In this document: one piece after another, positions 8,849 to 18,671 of the stretch
How the letters are laid out: each line of letters opens with the position of its first letter
Position numbering within the stretch: the first letter of the stretch is position 1
Origin: Piscinibacter gummiphilus
GTDB taxonomy: Bacteria; Pseudomonadota; Gammaproteobacteria; Burkholderiales; Burkholderiaceae_C
DNA length: 64,000 nucleotides
Assembly (NCBI RefSeq): GCF_002116905.1
Contig: NZ_CP015118.1
Location: forward strand, 2,914,001-2,978,000
Direction: 5' to 3'
The notes under the pieces: generated by a model
Databases searched by the model: none
What the model was told of the DNA's origin: nothing
What the model saw: the letters and a program-made list of their open reading frames with translations, nothing else
Program-made: the position numbers and the translations under genes

Positions 8849-9559
8849 ATGCCGGCGTACAAGCGCATCCTGCTCAAACTCTCGGGCGAGGCCCTGATGG
8901 GCGACGATGCCTATGGCATCAACCGCGCCACCATCGTGCGCATGGTCCGCGAGGTCCAGGAAGTCACGAAGCTCGGCTGCGAAGTGGCCGTCGTGATCGG
9001 CGGCGGCAACATCTTCCGCGGCGTGGCGGGCGGCTCGGTCGGCATGGACCGCGCCACCGCCGACTACATGGGCATGCTGGCCACGGTGATGAACTCGCTG
9101 GCCCTGGCCGACACCATGCGCCAGGAAGGCATGACCGCCCGCGTGATGTCCGCCATCGCCATCGACCAGGTCGTCGAGCCGTACGTGCGCCCGAAGGCGC
9201 TGCAGTACCTCGAGGAAGGCAAGGTCGTCGTGTTCGCCGCCGGCACCGGCAACCCGTTCTTCACCACCGACACCGCCGCCGCGCTGCGTGGCGCCGAGAT
9301 CGGTGCCGAGGTGGTGCTGAAGGCCACGAAGGTCGACGGCGTCTACACCGCCGACCCGAAGAAGGACCCCACGGCCACCCGCTACAGCAAGATCAGTTTC
9401 GACGAAGCCATCAGCCGCAACCTGCAGGTGCTGGACGCCACGGCGTTCGCCCTGTGCCGCGATCAGAAGCTGCCCATCAAGGTGTTCAGCATCTTCAAGG
9501 AAGGTGCCCTGAAGCGCGTGGTGATGGGTGAGGACGAGGGCACGCTCGTCCACGTTTGA
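8849..9559 (+). CDS. pyrH: UMP kinase
   Basis: Phosphorylates UMP to UDP in pyrimidine nucleotide synthesis; hexameric bacterial UMP kinase of the amino acid kinase fold. The 236-residue protein starts MPAYKRILLKLSGEAL and keeps VVIGGGNIFRG, the GTGNPFFTTDTAAALRG nucleotide site and KVDGVYTADPKKD. I chose ATG 8849 over an in-frame GTG 33 bases upstream because AGGGAG is positioned before 8849 and the length then fits the family. Confidence 0.96.
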   Translation: MPAYKRILLKLSGEALMGDDAYGINRATIVRMVREVQEVTKLGCEVAVVIGGGNIFRGVAGGSVGMDRATADYMGMLATVMNSLALADTMRQEGMTARVMSAIAIDQVVEPYVRPKALQYLEEGKVVVFAAGTGNPFFTTDTAAALRGAEIGAEVVLKATKVDGVYTADPKKDPTATRYSKISFDEAISRNLQVLDATAFALCRDQKLPIKVFSIFKEGALKRVVMGEDEGTLVHV

Positions 9560-9569
9560 GGAAAAAGCC

Positions 9570-10130
9570 ATGAGCATCGCAGACATCCGCAAGAATGCCG
9601 AACAGAAGATGACTCGCTCGATCGAGTCCTTCAAGAACGAACTCCAGAAGATCCGCACCGGCCGCGCCCACCCGGGCATCCTCGACCAGGTCCAGATCGA
9701 CTACTACGGCTCCATGGTGCCGATCAGCCAGGTGGCCAACGTGTCCCTGCTCGACGCTCGCACCATCACGGTCCAGCCGTGGGAGAAGGGCATGGGCCCG
9801 AAGATCGAGAAGGCCATCCGCGAGTCCGACCTCGGCCTGAACCCCTCGGCCCAGGGTGACCTGCTGCGCGTGCCGATGCCCGCGCTGACGGAAGAGCGCC
9901 GCCGCGACCTGACGAAGGTCGTGCGCAACGCCGGCGAAGACTCCAAGGTCGCCATCCGCAACCTGCGCCGTGACGCCAACGACCAGGCCAAGAAGCTGAC
10001 CAAGGACAAGGAAATCTCCGAGGACGACGAGCGCCGTTCGCTCGACGACCTGCAGAAGCTGACCGACCGCTACATCGCCGAGGTCGACCGGCTGATCGCC
10101 GCGAAGGAAGCGGAAATCCTGGCCGTCTGA
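9570..10130 (+). CDS. frr: ribosome recycling factor
   Basis: Splits post-termination ribosomes together with EF-G. The 186-residue protein contains TGRAHPGILDQVQIDYYG, PWEKGMGPKIEKAI and LTEERRRDLTKVV, all typical of RRF. The ATG at 9570 follows GAGGAAAAAGCC. Its TGA shares its last base with the ATG of uppS (TGATG). Confidence 0.98.
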   Translation: MSIADIRKNAEQKMTRSIESFKNELQKIRTGRAHPGILDQVQIDYYGSMVPISQVANVSLLDARTITVQPWEKGMGPKIEKAIRESDLGLNPSAQGDLLRVPMPALTEERRRDLTKVVRNAGEDSKVAIRNLRRDANDQAKKLTKDKEISEDDERRSLDDLQKLTDRYIAEVDRLIAAKEAEILAV

Positions 10131-10903
10131 TGGCCCTCATTCCCACTGGCCGCAGTTTCTTCCAGAAACCTCCCTTGGACGCCACCCCTCACATCCCCCG
10201 CCACGTGGCCATCGTGATGGACGGCAACGGCCGGTGGGCGAAGAAGCGCTTCATGCCCCGGTTCTTCGGGCACAAGCAGGGGGTCGACGCGCTCGTGCGC
10301 ACGGTCCAGGCCTGCGCCGACCGCGGCATCGAGTACCTCACCGTCTTCGCGTTCTCGAGCGAGAACTGGAAGCGTCCCACCGAGGAAGTGTCGGGCCTGA
10401 TGGACCTGGTGCTCGTCGCGGTGTCCAAGTACCTGGCCAAGCTCGCGTCCGAAGGGGTGCGCATCCGCATCGTGGGCGACCGCTCCCAGGTCTCCGACAA
10501 GGTGCGCAACGCCTGGGACCAGGCCGAGCGCGCCACGGAACACAACCGGCGCATCACGCTGTCGGTGGCGTTCAACTACGGCGGCCGCTGGGACATCGTG
10601 CAGGCCTGCCAGCAGGCGCTGCGCGACGGCGTGCCGGCCGACGAACTCGACGAGGCCCGCCTGTCGCGCTACATGGCGATGAGCTACGCCCCCGATCCCG
10701 ATCTTTTCATCCGCACCGGCGGGGAAGTGCGCATCAGCAACTTCCTGCTCTGGCAGGTGGCGTACGCCGAACTCGTGTTCAGCGACTGCCTGTGGCCGGA
10801 GTTCGGTGACGCCCAGCTCGACGCGGCGCTCGCCGACTTCGCCGGCCGCGACCGGCGGTTCGGCGGGGTGAAGCCCACCGAACCGCAAACCGCGAAGGCC
10901 TGA
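10130..10903 (+). CDS. uppS: isoprenyl transferase (undecaprenyl diphosphate synthase)
   Basis: Cis-prenyltransferase making the C55 undecaprenyl diphosphate lipid carrier for cell wall polymers. The 257-residue protein carries the family signature HVAIVMDGNGRWA with the catalytic Asp, FAFSSENWKRP, and the C-terminal DLFIRTGGEVRISNFLLWQ. It is translationally coupled to frr through TGATG and followed 4 bases later by cdsA. Confidence 0.97.
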   Translation: MALIPTGRSFFQKPPLDATPHIPRHVAIVMDGNGRWAKKRFMPRFFGHKQGVDALVRTVQACADRGIEYLTVFAFSSENWKRPTEEVSGLMDLVLVAVSKYLAKLASEGVRIRIVGDRSQVSDKVRNAWDQAERATEHNRRITLSVAFNYGGRWDIVQACQQALRDGVPADELDEARLSRYMAMSYAPDPDLFIRTGGEVRISNFLLWQVAYAELVFSDCLWPEFGDAQLDAALADFAGRDRRFGGVKPTEPQTAKA

Positions 10904-10907
10904 CCCC

Positions 10908-11744
10908 ATGCTCAAGCAGCGCGTCATCACCGCAATCGTCCTGTTGCTCGTGCTGCTCCCCGCCGTGTTCGCCCCGGTGGCCTGGCCGTTCGCCCTGCTG
11001 ACGCTGGTCATGGTGGCCGCCGCCGGCTGGGAGTGGGGGCGCCTGAACGGTGCCTCGTCCGCGGCCTCCGTCTCGATGGGGGTCGTCGTCGCCGTGCTGT
11101 GCCTCGCCGCCTACCTGGCGGGCTGGGTCGGCGTGGGCGGAAGCCCCGCGTGGTGGATCGCCTGCGCCGTCTGGGTGCTCGGCGGTGCGCTCGCCGTGAA
11201 GGTGGGCCCGTCGTCCTGGCCGCAACTGCCGAAGGCCGGCCGCTGGGTGCTCGGTGTCGCGATGCTCTTCACCGCGTGGCTGGCACTCGCGAGCGCCAAG
11301 GTCGTGGGCCTGAACTTCCTGCTGTCGGTGTTCTGCCTCGTGTGGGTGGCCGACATCGCCGCGTACTTCGGCGGACGCACGTTCGGCCGCCGCAAGCTGG
11401 CGCCGTCCATCAGCCCCGGCAAGAGCTGGGAAGGCGTCTGGAGCGGCATGGTCGGCGTGATGGTGCTCGCCGCCGTGTGGATCTGGATCGACAAGACCTG
11501 GGCCACCGGCTCGCCCAGCCTCTTCACGCTGCTGTGGCAGCGCTTCGACGCACCGGGGCTCCTGCTCGCCCTGGTGTTCCTCTGTGCCATGAGCGTGATC
11601 GGCGACCTGGTCGAATCGCTCGTGAAACGTGCGGCGGGGGCCAAGGACAGCAGCCAGCTGCTGCCCGGCCACGGCGGTGTGCTCGACCGTGTCGACGCGC
11701 TGCTCCCCGTGTTCCCGATCGCGCTCGCGCTCAGCTCGATCTGA
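10908..11744 (+). CDS. cdsA: phosphatidate cytidylyltransferase
   Basis: Makes CDP-diacylglycerol, the precursor of bacterial phospholipids, in the inner membrane. The 278-residue protein has several hydrophobic segments starting within residues 8-45 and the C-terminal CdsA signature region (SVIGDLVESLVKRAAGAKD, then LLPGHGGVLDRVDAL). It is in the usual uppS-cdsA-dxr order. Confidence 0.96.
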   Translation: MLKQRVITAIVLLLVLLPAVFAPVAWPFALLTLVMVAAAGWEWGRLNGASSAASVSMGVVVAVLCLAAYLAGWVGVGGSPAWWIACAVWVLGGALAVKVGPSSWPQLPKAGRWVLGVAMLFTAWLALASAKVVGLNFLLSVFCLVWVADIAAYFGGRTFGRRKLAPSISPGKSWEGVWSGMVGVMVLAAVWIWIDKTWATGSPSLFTLLWQRFDAPGLLLALVFLCAMSVIGDLVESLVKRAAGAKDSSQLLPGHGGVLDRVDALLPVFPIALALSSI

Positions 11745-11779
11745 CTTGGCGGGTCGTCCCGTCCCTCCTGGTAGTCCTC

Positions 11780-12982
11780 ATGTCCACGACACCTTCGGCC
11801 CGCCTGCGGGTCTGCGTCCTCGGTGCCACCGGCAGCATCGGCACCAACACGCTCGACGTGCTGGCCCGCCACCCCGAACGTTACGAGGTCGTCGCGCTGA
11901 CGGCCCACGGCCGCGTGCCCGAACTGCTGGCCCAGTGCCTGCAATGGAAGCCGCGTTTCGCGGTGATGTCCTCCGCGGACGCGGCGGCCGCGCTCCAGCG
12001 AGAACTGCGCGGCGCGGGCCTTCGCACCGAGGTGCTGCACGGCCCTGACGCGCTGTGCCACGTGTCGGCCCATGCCGACGTCGACGTGGTCATGGCCGCC
12101 ATCGTCGGTGCTGCCGGCCTCGAGCCGTGCCTTGCCGCGGCGCGCGCGGGCAAGCGGCTGCTGCTCGCGAACAAGGAAGCCATCGTCGTGGGCGGCGCGC
12201 TGTTCATGGACGCCGTGCGCGAGGGCGGGGCCACGCTGCTGCCCATCGACAGCGAACACTCCGCCATCTTCCAGTGCCTGCCGGAAGACCGCGGCACGTG
12301 GGCGCAGCGCATCGACCACATCGTGCTGACCGCCTCCGGCGGCCCGTTCCGGGACCGCGACCCGGCCACGCTGGCGGCCGTGACGCCCGACGAGGCCTGC
12401 GCACATCCCAACTGGGTGATGGGCCGCAAGATCTCGGTCGACTCGGCCACGATGATGAACAAGGCGCTCGAGGTGATCGAGGCCCGCTGGCTGTTCAACC
12501 TGAAGCCCGAGCAGATCAAGGTGGTGGTGCACCCGCAGAGCATCATCCACTCGATGGTGGTGTGCCGGGACCGCTCGGTGCTGGCCCAGCTGGGCACGCC
12601 CGACATGCGCGTGCCCATCGCATATGGCCTGTCGTTCCCCGAGCGCATCGAATCGGGCGCATCTTTGCTCGACTTTACACAGCTGCCCGGCCTGACATTC
12701 CGCCCGGCCGACACGGCCCGCTACCCCGGCCTGCAACTCGCCTGGGACACGCTGCGCGGCCCCGAGGGCAGCACCGCCGTGCTGAACGCCGCCAACGAGG
12801 TGGCCGTGGCCGCGTTCCTCGCGGGAACCATCCGGTTCGACCAGATTCACAGCGTGAATGCACGCTGCCTCGATGCCGTCTCCCCCTCGTCCGACGCCTG
12901 TCGCAGCGTCGCCGGTCTGCTCGCCCTCGACGCGGACGTGCGCCGCCACGCCGAGTCCGTGGTCGGAACGCTGAACGCATGA
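11780..12982 (+). CDS. dxr: 1-deoxy-D-xylulose 5-phosphate reductoisomerase
   Basis: Second step of the MEP isoprenoid pathway, NADPH-dependent. The 400-residue protein starts with VCVLGATGSIGTNTLDV (nucleotide binding) and has LLANKEAIVVGG, the metal/substrate segment PIDSEHSAIFQCL and TASGGPFRD. ATG 11780 was chosen because the family N-terminus starts just after it; the frame is open upstream within cdsA. Its TGA overlaps the rseP ATG (ATGA). Confidence 0.97.
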   Translation: MSTTPSARLRVCVLGATGSIGTNTLDVLARHPERYEVVALTAHGRVPELLAQCLQWKPRFAVMSSADAAAALQRELRGAGLRTEVLHGPDALCHVSAHADVDVVMAAIVGAAGLEPCLAAARAGKRLLLANKEAIVVGGALFMDAVREGGATLLPIDSEHSAIFQCLPEDRGTWAQRIDHIVLTASGGPFRDRDPATLAAVTPDEACAHPNWVMGRKISVDSATMMNKALEVIEARWLFNLKPEQIKVVVHPQSIIHSMVVCRDRSVLAQLGTPDMRVPIAYGLSFPERIESGASLLDFTQLPGLTFRPADTARYPGLQLAWDTLRGPEGSTAVLNAANEVAVAAFLAGTIRFDQIHSVNARCLDAVSPSSDACRSVAGLLALDADVRRHAESVVGTLNA

Positions 12983-14334
12983 GCACGCTGCTGGCCTTCA
13001 TCGTCACGCTCGGCCTGCTCGTGACCATCCACGAGTACGGACACTACCGCGTGGCGCTCGCTTGCGGCGTGAAGGTCGAGCGGTTCTCCTTCGGCTTCGG
13101 CCCCGTGATCTGGCGCTACCAGCGCTCGCCCGACAGCACCGAATTCACGCTGTCGGCGGTGCCGCTCGGCGGGTACGTGCGCATGCTCGGCCACGGGCCG
13201 GACCCGGTGCCGCCGGGCCTGCAGGACCAGGCCTTCCGGAACAAGACCCTCTGGCAGCGCACCGCCATCGTGGCCGCCGGCCCCGCGGCCAACCTGATCC
13301 TCGCCGTGCTGCTGTACGCCGGGTCGAACTGGATCGGCATCGACGAACCCCAGGCGCGCCTGGGCACGCCGGCCGCCGCCACGCTCGCCGAGCGCGCCGG
13401 GTTGCGCGCGGGCGACTGGGTCCGCGCCACGTCCACGGACGGGCAGGACTGGAGCGAGGTGCGCTCGATGGCCGACCTCCGCTGGTCGCTGACCCAGGCC
13501 GTGCTCAACGGCGAACCGCTGCACCTGAACGTGAGCAACGAACGGGGGCAGGGCGCCCGCACCGTCGTGCTCGACATCGACAGCCTCGGCACCCGCGAGG
13601 TCGACGCCGGCGTGTTGCGCCGCATCGGCATCGCGCTGTCGATGGGCGACCCCGTGCTGGGCGAGCTGGGCGCCGGCCCGGCCCGCGCCGCGGGTCTGCA
13701 CACCGGCGACCGCGTGCTCTCCGTGGACGGCGTGTCCATGGTCGACAGCAACCAGCTGCTGGCGGCCATCCGCGCCAACGGCGGCGGCGCCCCGATGGCC
13801 TGGCGTGTCGAGCGGGCCGGGCAGGTGCTCGAGATCGAGGTGCACCCCGACAGCGTGGTGGAGCAGGACCGCACCATCGGCCGCATCCAGGCCGGGCTGG
13901 GCCAGGCGCCGCAGACGGAGCGTGTCTCCTACGGGTTCGTGGAAGGCCTGACCAAGGCGGCGGCCCACACGTGGAGCATGTCGGCGCTGACCGTGAAGAT
14001 GCTCTGGCGCATGGTCACGCTCGACGCGTCCTGGAAGAACCTGAGCGGCCCGCTGACCATCGCCGACTACGCCGGCAAGTCCGCCCGGCTGGGCCTGTCG
14101 TACTACCTGGGCTTCCTCGCGGTGGTGAGCGTGAGCCTCGGGGTGCTGAACCTGCTGCCATTGCCGATGCTCGATGGCGGGCACCTGATGTATTATCTTT
14201 TCGAGGCAGTGACTGGGCGCCCCCCTTCAGACGTGTGGCTGGACCGGCTCACACGCGGCGGCCTTGCCATCATGATCGTGATGATGTCGCTCGCTTTCTA
14301 CAACGACGTGGCCCGGTACCTGGGCCTGCACTGA
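12979..14334 (+). CDS. rseP: RseP-type site-2 intramembrane metalloprotease
   Basis: Zinc metalloprotease of the inner membrane that cleaves the anti-sigma factor in the sigma-E envelope stress response. The 451-residue protein has the zinc motif HEYGH in its first membrane helix, the FGFGP motif, two PDZ-like regions in the periplasmic part, and the C-terminal LNLLPLPMLDGGHL motif carrying the third zinc ligand. It sits directly before bamA, which fits a role in outer membrane homeostasis. Confidence 0.96.
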   Translation: MSTLLAFIVTLGLLVTIHEYGHYRVALACGVKVERFSFGFGPVIWRYQRSPDSTEFTLSAVPLGGYVRMLGHGPDPVPPGLQDQAFRNKTLWQRTAIVAAGPAANLILAVLLYAGSNWIGIDEPQARLGTPAAATLAERAGLRAGDWVRATSTDGQDWSEVRSMADLRWSLTQAVLNGEPLHLNVSNERGQGARTVVLDIDSLGTREVDAGVLRRIGIALSMGDPVLGELGAGPARAAGLHTGDRVLSVDGVSMVDSNQLLAAIRANGGGAPMAWRVERAGQVLEIEVHPDSVVEQDRTIGRIQAGLGQAPQTERVSYGFVEGLTKAAAHTWSMSALTVKMLWRMVTLDASWKNLSGPLTIADYAGKSARLGLSYYLGFLAVVSVSLGVLNLLPLPMLDGGHLMYYLFEAVTGRPPSDVWLDRLTRGGLAIMIVMMSLAFYNDVARYLGLH

Positions 14335-14341
14335 TCACCCG

Positions 14342-16660
14342 ATGCGAACTCCCTCCGCTTTCACTCTGTCCTGCCCGAGTCCTGCCCGCCTTTCCGTCGT
14401 TTCCATCGCCGTGGCTGCGGCATTCGCCGCGGCGCCTGCGTACGCGGTCGAACCGTTCGTGCTCAAGGACATCCGCGTCGAGGGGCTGCAGCGGTCTGAT
14501 GCCGGCACCGTGTTCGCGGCGCTGCCGTTCCGCGTGGGTGACACCTACAACGACGCCAAGGGTGCCGCCGCGCTGCGCGCGCTGTTCGCCACGGGCCTGT
14601 TCAAGGACGTGCGCATCGAGATCGACGCCGACGTCGTCGTCGTGGTCGTCGAGGAGCGGGCCGTCATCGCGAACATCGACTTCGTGGGCCTGAAGGAATT
14701 CGACAAGGAAGCCCTCAGCAAGTCCCTGAAGGACTTCGGCATCTCCGAGGGCATGCCGTTCGACAAGGCACTCGCCGACCGCGCCGAGCAGGAACTCAAG
14801 CGCCAGTACCTGACCCGGAGCCTGTACGGCGCCGAGGTGGTGACCACGGTCACCCCGCAGGAACGCAATCGCGTGAACGTCACGTTCACCGTGACCGAAG
14901 GCGCAGCGGCCCGCATCAAGGAAATCCGCATCACCGGCAACAAGGCGTACTCCGAGAGCACGCTCAAGGGCCAGCTCGACCTGAACGACGGCGGCTGGCT
15001 CAACTGGTACACCAAGTCCGACCGCTACTCGCGCTCGAAACTCACCGCCGACCTGGAAACGCTGCGCTCGTGGTACCTGAACCGCGGCTACCTCGAGTTC
15101 GCGGTCGAGTCCACGCAGGTGGCCATCTCGCCCGACAAGCAGGACATCACGATCACGATCAACGTGAACGAAGGCCAGCGCTACATCGTCACGGGCGTGA
15201 AGCTCGAGGGCGAGTACCTCGGCAAGGACGACGAGTTCAAGACGCTCGTGAAGATCCGTCCGGGCGAACCCTACCGCGCGGAAGAGGTCGCCGAGACCAC
15301 CAAGGCCTTCACCGAGAAGTTCGGCAACTTCGGCTACGCCTTCGCCCGCGTCGACTCGCGTCCCGAGATCGACCGCGCCAAGGGCCAGGTGGCCCTGACC
15401 CTCGTGGCCGAGCCCGCGCGTCGCGTGTACGTGCGCCGCTTCAACGTCTCGGGCAACAGCCGCACGCGCGACGAGGTGGTGCGCCGCGAGTTCCGCCAGT
15501 TCGAATCGTCGTGGTACGACGGCCGCCGCATCAAGCTCTCGCGCGACCGCGTCGACCGCCTGGGCTACTTCAAGGAAGTCAGCGTCGAGACCAACGAGGT
15601 GCCCGGCACGGCCGACCAGGTCGACCTGAACATGAACGTGGTCGAGAAGCCCACCGGCAACCTGATGCTGGGTGCGGGCTTCTCGAGCGCCGACAAGTTC
15701 TCGCTGAGCGGTTCCGTCAAGCAGGACAACGTCTTCGGCTCGGGCACGTACCTCGGCATCGAGGTCAACACCAGCAAGTCGAACCGCAATCTGGTGCTGA
15801 GCGCGTCCGACCCGTACTTCACCATCGACGGCATCTCGCGTTCGTACGACCTGTTCTACCGCACGAGCCGCCCGATCAACAGCCAGGGCGAGGACTACAA
15901 GCTCGTGACGCCGGGCGGTTCCATCCGCTTCGGCATCCCGTTCACCGAGTACGACACCGTGTACCTCGGCATCGGCGTCGAGCAGACCGAGATCCGCGGC
16001 GACTTCGGCCTGCCGTGGCAGTACCGCCGCTACCGCAACGAGTTCGGCGAGAAGAGCACGTCGGTGCCGCTGACCATCGGCTGGACCCGGGACGGCCGCG
16101 ACAGCGTGCTCGTGCCGAACGACGGCCAGTACAAGCGCATCAACATCGACTGGGGCCTGGCCGGCGACACGCGCTACGTGCGCACCAACGCCCAGTTCCA
16201 GCAGTACTGGCCCATCACGAAGCAGTACACCTTCGCGTTCAACGCCGAGGTGGGCTACGGCAAGGGCCTGCAGGGGCTCCCGTACCCCATCTTCAAGAAC
16301 TTCTACGGCGGCGGCCTCGGCACCGTGCGCGCCTTCGACCAGGGCTCGCTCGGTCCGGTCGACTGGGGCGGCGCCTACCTGGGCGGCTCCAAGCGCTTCA
16401 ACATGAACGGCGAGCTGTACCTCCCGGTGCCCGGCTCCGGCAACGACCGCACGCTGCGCATCTTCGCGTACACCGACATCGGCAACGTCTGGGGCGAACT
16501 GGAAAAGGCCACCATCGACAGCCTGCGGGCCTCGGCCGGCCTGGGCCTGAGCTGGATCTCCCCCATCGGGCCGCTGAAGCTCAGCTACGGCACGCCCATC
16601 CGCTCCGAGCGATTCGATAGAATCAACCGTTTCCAATTCCAAATCGGGACCGCGTTCTAA
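14342..16660 (+). CDS. bamA: outer membrane protein assembly factor BamA
   Basis: Essential outer membrane insertase. The 772-residue protein has a signal peptide ending near AAPAYA (about residue 35), five POTRA repeats beginning FVLKDIRVEGLQRSDAG, and a C-terminal 16-strand Omp85 barrel. The barrel includes the GGLGTVRAFDQGSLGP region and the terminal aromatic signature FQIGTAF. The stop TAA overlaps the ATG of the Skp-like gene (TAATG). Confidence 0.97.
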   Translation: MRTPSAFTLSCPSPARLSVVSIAVAAAFAAAPAYAVEPFVLKDIRVEGLQRSDAGTVFAALPFRVGDTYNDAKGAAALRALFATGLFKDVRIEIDADVVVVVVEERAVIANIDFVGLKEFDKEALSKSLKDFGISEGMPFDKALADRAEQELKRQYLTRSLYGAEVVTTVTPQERNRVNVTFTVTEGAAARIKEIRITGNKAYSESTLKGQLDLNDGGWLNWYTKSDRYSRSKLTADLETLRSWYLNRGYLEFAVESTQVAISPDKQDITITINVNEGQRYIVTGVKLEGEYLGKDDEFKTLVKIRPGEPYRAEEVAETTKAFTEKFGNFGYAFARVDSRPEIDRAKGQVALTLVAEPARRVYVRRFNVSGNSRTRDEVVRREFRQFESSWYDGRRIKLSRDRVDRLGYFKEVSVETNEVPGTADQVDLNMNVVEKPTGNLMLGAGFSSADKFSLSGSVKQDNVFGSGTYLGIEVNTSKSNRNLVLSASDPYFTIDGISRSYDLFYRTSRPINSQGEDYKLVTPGGSIRFGIPFTEYDTVYLGIGVEQTEIRGDFGLPWQYRRYRNEFGEKSTSVPLTIGWTRDGRDSVLVPNDGQYKRINIDWGLAGDTRYVRTNAQFQQYWPITKQYTFAFNAEVGYGKGLQGLPYPIFKNFYGGGLGTVRAFDQGSLGPVDWGGAYLGGSKRFNMNGELYLPVPGSGNDRTLRIFAYTDIGNVWGELEKATIDSLRASAGLGLSWISPIGPLKLSYGTPIRSERFDRINRFQFQIGTAF

Positions 16661-17175
16661 TGAAAAGCCCTTCCGTGAAGTGCGTCTTGGCGATCGCCGG
16701 CCTGGTCCTGGCCGCTTCGGCGGCACAGGCGCAGGAGCTGAAGATCGGTTACGTCAACAGCGACGTCGTGCTGCGCGATGCGGCGCCGGCCAAGGCCGCC
16801 CTCACGAAGCTCCAGGCCGAATTCACCAAGCGCGAGAAGGAACTCACCGAGATGGGCAACCGGCTCAAGGCCGCCGGCGACCGCTTCGACCGCGACCAGC
16901 CCACGCTGGTCGAGTCCGAGAAGGTGCGCCGCCAGCGTGAGCTGATCGAGCAGGACCGCGAGTTCCAGCGCAAGCGCCGCGAGTACCAGGAAGACCTGAG
17001 CCAGCGCCGCAACGAGGAACTGGCGTCGGTGGTCGAGCGGGCGCAGAAGGCGATCCGCCTGATCGCGGAACAGGAGCGTTACGACCTGGTGGTGCAGGAG
17101 GTGCTGTATGCCAGCCCCCGCATCGACATCACCGACAAGGTGATCAAGGCCCTCAACGCCCAAGGCGGCAAGTGA
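16660..17175 (+). CDS. skp: OmpH/Skp-family periplasmic chaperone
   Basis: Periplasmic holdase for unfolded outer membrane proteins. The 171-residue product has a signal peptide (cleavage near AAQAQ, residue 24), the family start LKIGYVNSDVVLRDAPA-like segment, and a long charged coiled-coil middle (about residues 45-130). It is coupled to bamA by one shared base and lies 3 bases before lpxD. Confidence 0.94.
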   Translation: MKSPSVKCVLAIAGLVLAASAAQAQELKIGYVNSDVVLRDAAPAKAALTKLQAEFTKREKELTEMGNRLKAAGDRFDRDQPTLVESEKVRRQRELIEQDREFQRKRREYQEDLSQRRNEELASVVERAQKAIRLIAEQERYDLVVQEVLYASPRIDITDKVIKALNAQGGK

Positions 17176-17178
17176 GCG

Positions 17179-18204
17179 GTGGCCACGATCACTCTGGGTG
17201 ACATCGCCGCACACCTGGGCGGCGAACTGATCGGCGACCCGAACCAGCCGATCGACCGCGTGGGGCCTCTCGAGACCGCCACGCCCACCACGATCTCCTT
17301 CCTCTCGAATCCCAAGTACGAATCGCAGCTGGCCTCCAGCGCCGCGGCGTGCGTGATCGTGGGCCCGGCCTTGCGCGATGCCGCCACGGCCCGCGGCACC
17401 GCGCTCGTCATCGCCGACCCGTACCTCGCCTTCGCCCGCCTGACGCAGTGGTGGGCCGCGAAGACCCGCCCGGCGGCCGAGCCCGGCGTGCACCCGTCCG
17501 CGTTCGTTCACCCGTCGGCCCAGGTCGCCGCCAGTGCCAGCATCGGCCCGTTCGTGATGGTCGACGCCGACGCCGTGATCGGCGAGGGCGTGCGCATCGA
17601 CTCGCACGGCCACGTGGGCCGGGGCGCCACCATCGGCCGCGGCACCTGGTTCAAGCCGCACGTGACGCTGTCCCACGGTTGCCACATCGGCGAACGGGGC
17701 ATCGTGCATTCGGGCGTCGTCATCGGCGCCGACGGCTTCGGCTTCGCGCCGCACGAAGGCGGCTGGGTCAAGATCGAACAGCTCGGCGGCGTGCGCATCG
17801 GCGACGACGTCGAGATCGGCGCGAACACCTGCATCGACCGGGGCGCGCTCGACGACACGGTGATCGAGGAGGGCGTCAAGCTCGACAACCTCATCCAGAT
17901 CGCCCACAACGTGCGCATCGGCGCGTACACGGCCATCGCGGCCTGCACCGCCATCGCGGGCAGCACCACGATCGGCAAGCACTGCACCATCGCCGGCGCC
18001 GCCATGTTCGTGGGGCACATCAGCCTCGCGGACCACGTCCACGTGACGGGTGGCACCGCCATCACCCGGTCGATCACGAAACCCGGCGTCTTCAGCGGCC
18101 TGTACCCGTCCCAGGAACACGCCGACTGGGAAAAGAACGCCGCCACCCTGCGCAACCTGCATGCGCTGCGCGACCGCGTGCGCGCCCTCGAAAAGAAGAA
18201 CTAG
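17179..18204 (+). CDS. lpxD: UDP-3-O-(3-hydroxyacyl)glucosamine N-acyltransferase
   Basis: Third step of lipid A synthesis; adds the N-linked hydroxyacyl chain. The 341-residue protein has the N-terminal uridine-binding domain (TISFLSNPKYESQL) and a left-handed beta helix of hexapeptide repeats. The catalytic His lies in the IQIAHNVRIG segment. The start codon is GTG (17179), 3 bases after the Skp-like stop; the N-terminal sequence ATITLGDIAAHLGGEL fits the family. Confidence 0.96.
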   Translation: MATITLGDIAAHLGGELIGDPNQPIDRVGPLETATPTTISFLSNPKYESQLASSAAACVIVGPALRDAATARGTALVIADPYLAFARLTQWWAAKTRPAAEPGVHPSAFVHPSAQVAASASIGPFVMVDADAVIGEGVRIDSHGHVGRGATIGRGTWFKPHVTLSHGCHIGERGIVHSGVVIGADGFGFAPHEGGWVKIEQLGGVRIGDDVEIGANTCIDRGALDDTVIEEGVKLDNLIQIAHNVRIGAYTAIAACTAIAGSTTIGKHCTIAGAAMFVGHISLADHVHVTGGTAITRSITKPGVFSGLYPSQEHADWEKNAATLRNLHALRDRVRALEKKN

Positions 18205-18216
18205 CCCGAGCTCAAC

Positions 18217-18657
18217 ATGATGGACATCTACCAGATTCTCAAGAAGCTGCCGCACCGCTACCCGATGCTGCTCGTCGACCGCGTGGTGCACATCGAACCG
18301 GGCAAGGACATCAAGGCGCTGAAGAACGTCAGCATCAACGAGCCGTACTTCAACGGGCACTTCCCGAACCGCCCGGTGATGCCGGGCGTGCTGATGATCG
18401 AGGCCCTGGCCCAGACCGCCGGCCTGCTGTCCTTCGCGACGCTGGGCGTCGAGCTGGCCGACGACCAGGTCTTCTACTTCGTCGGCATCGACAACGCCCG
18501 CTTCAAGCGCCCCGTGCAGCCCGGTGACCAGCTGGTCCTGGACGTCACCCTCGAGCGCTCGAAGGCCGGCATCTTCAAGTTCAAGGGCCAGGCCTCGGTC
18601 GACGGCGAACTCGCCGTCGAGGCCGAGCTGATGTGCACGATGCGGCGCGTGTCCTGA
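18217..18657 (+). CDS. fabZ: 3-hydroxyacyl-ACP dehydratase FabZ
   Basis: Hotdog-fold dehydratase of fatty acid elongation, here placed among lipid A genes that compete for the same hydroxyacyl-ACP. The 146-residue protein contains LPHRYPMLLVDRV, the catalytic His of FNGHFPNRPVMPGVLMIEA and the catalytic Glu of the same block. Two consecutive ATG codons open the gene; either could be used. Confidence 0.97.
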   Translation: MMDIYQILKKLPHRYPMLLVDRVVHIEPGKDIKALKNVSINEPYFNGHFPNRPVMPGVLMIEALAQTAGLLSFATLGVELADDQVFYFVGIDNARFKRPVQPGDQLVLDVTLERSKAGIFKFKGQASVDGELAVEAELMCTMRRVS

Positions 18658-18671
18658 CCGGGAGACCTGCG

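Noticed and set aside
7793..9679. Long minus-strand frame across tsf, pyrH and frr
   Set aside because: It spans three certain housekeeping genes, has no start signals of its own and a composition typical of a shadow frame.
14270..16726. 818-residue minus-strand frame opposite bamA
   Set aside because: bamA is unmistakable on the plus strand; the antisense product is His/Val/Ala-rich without any domain.
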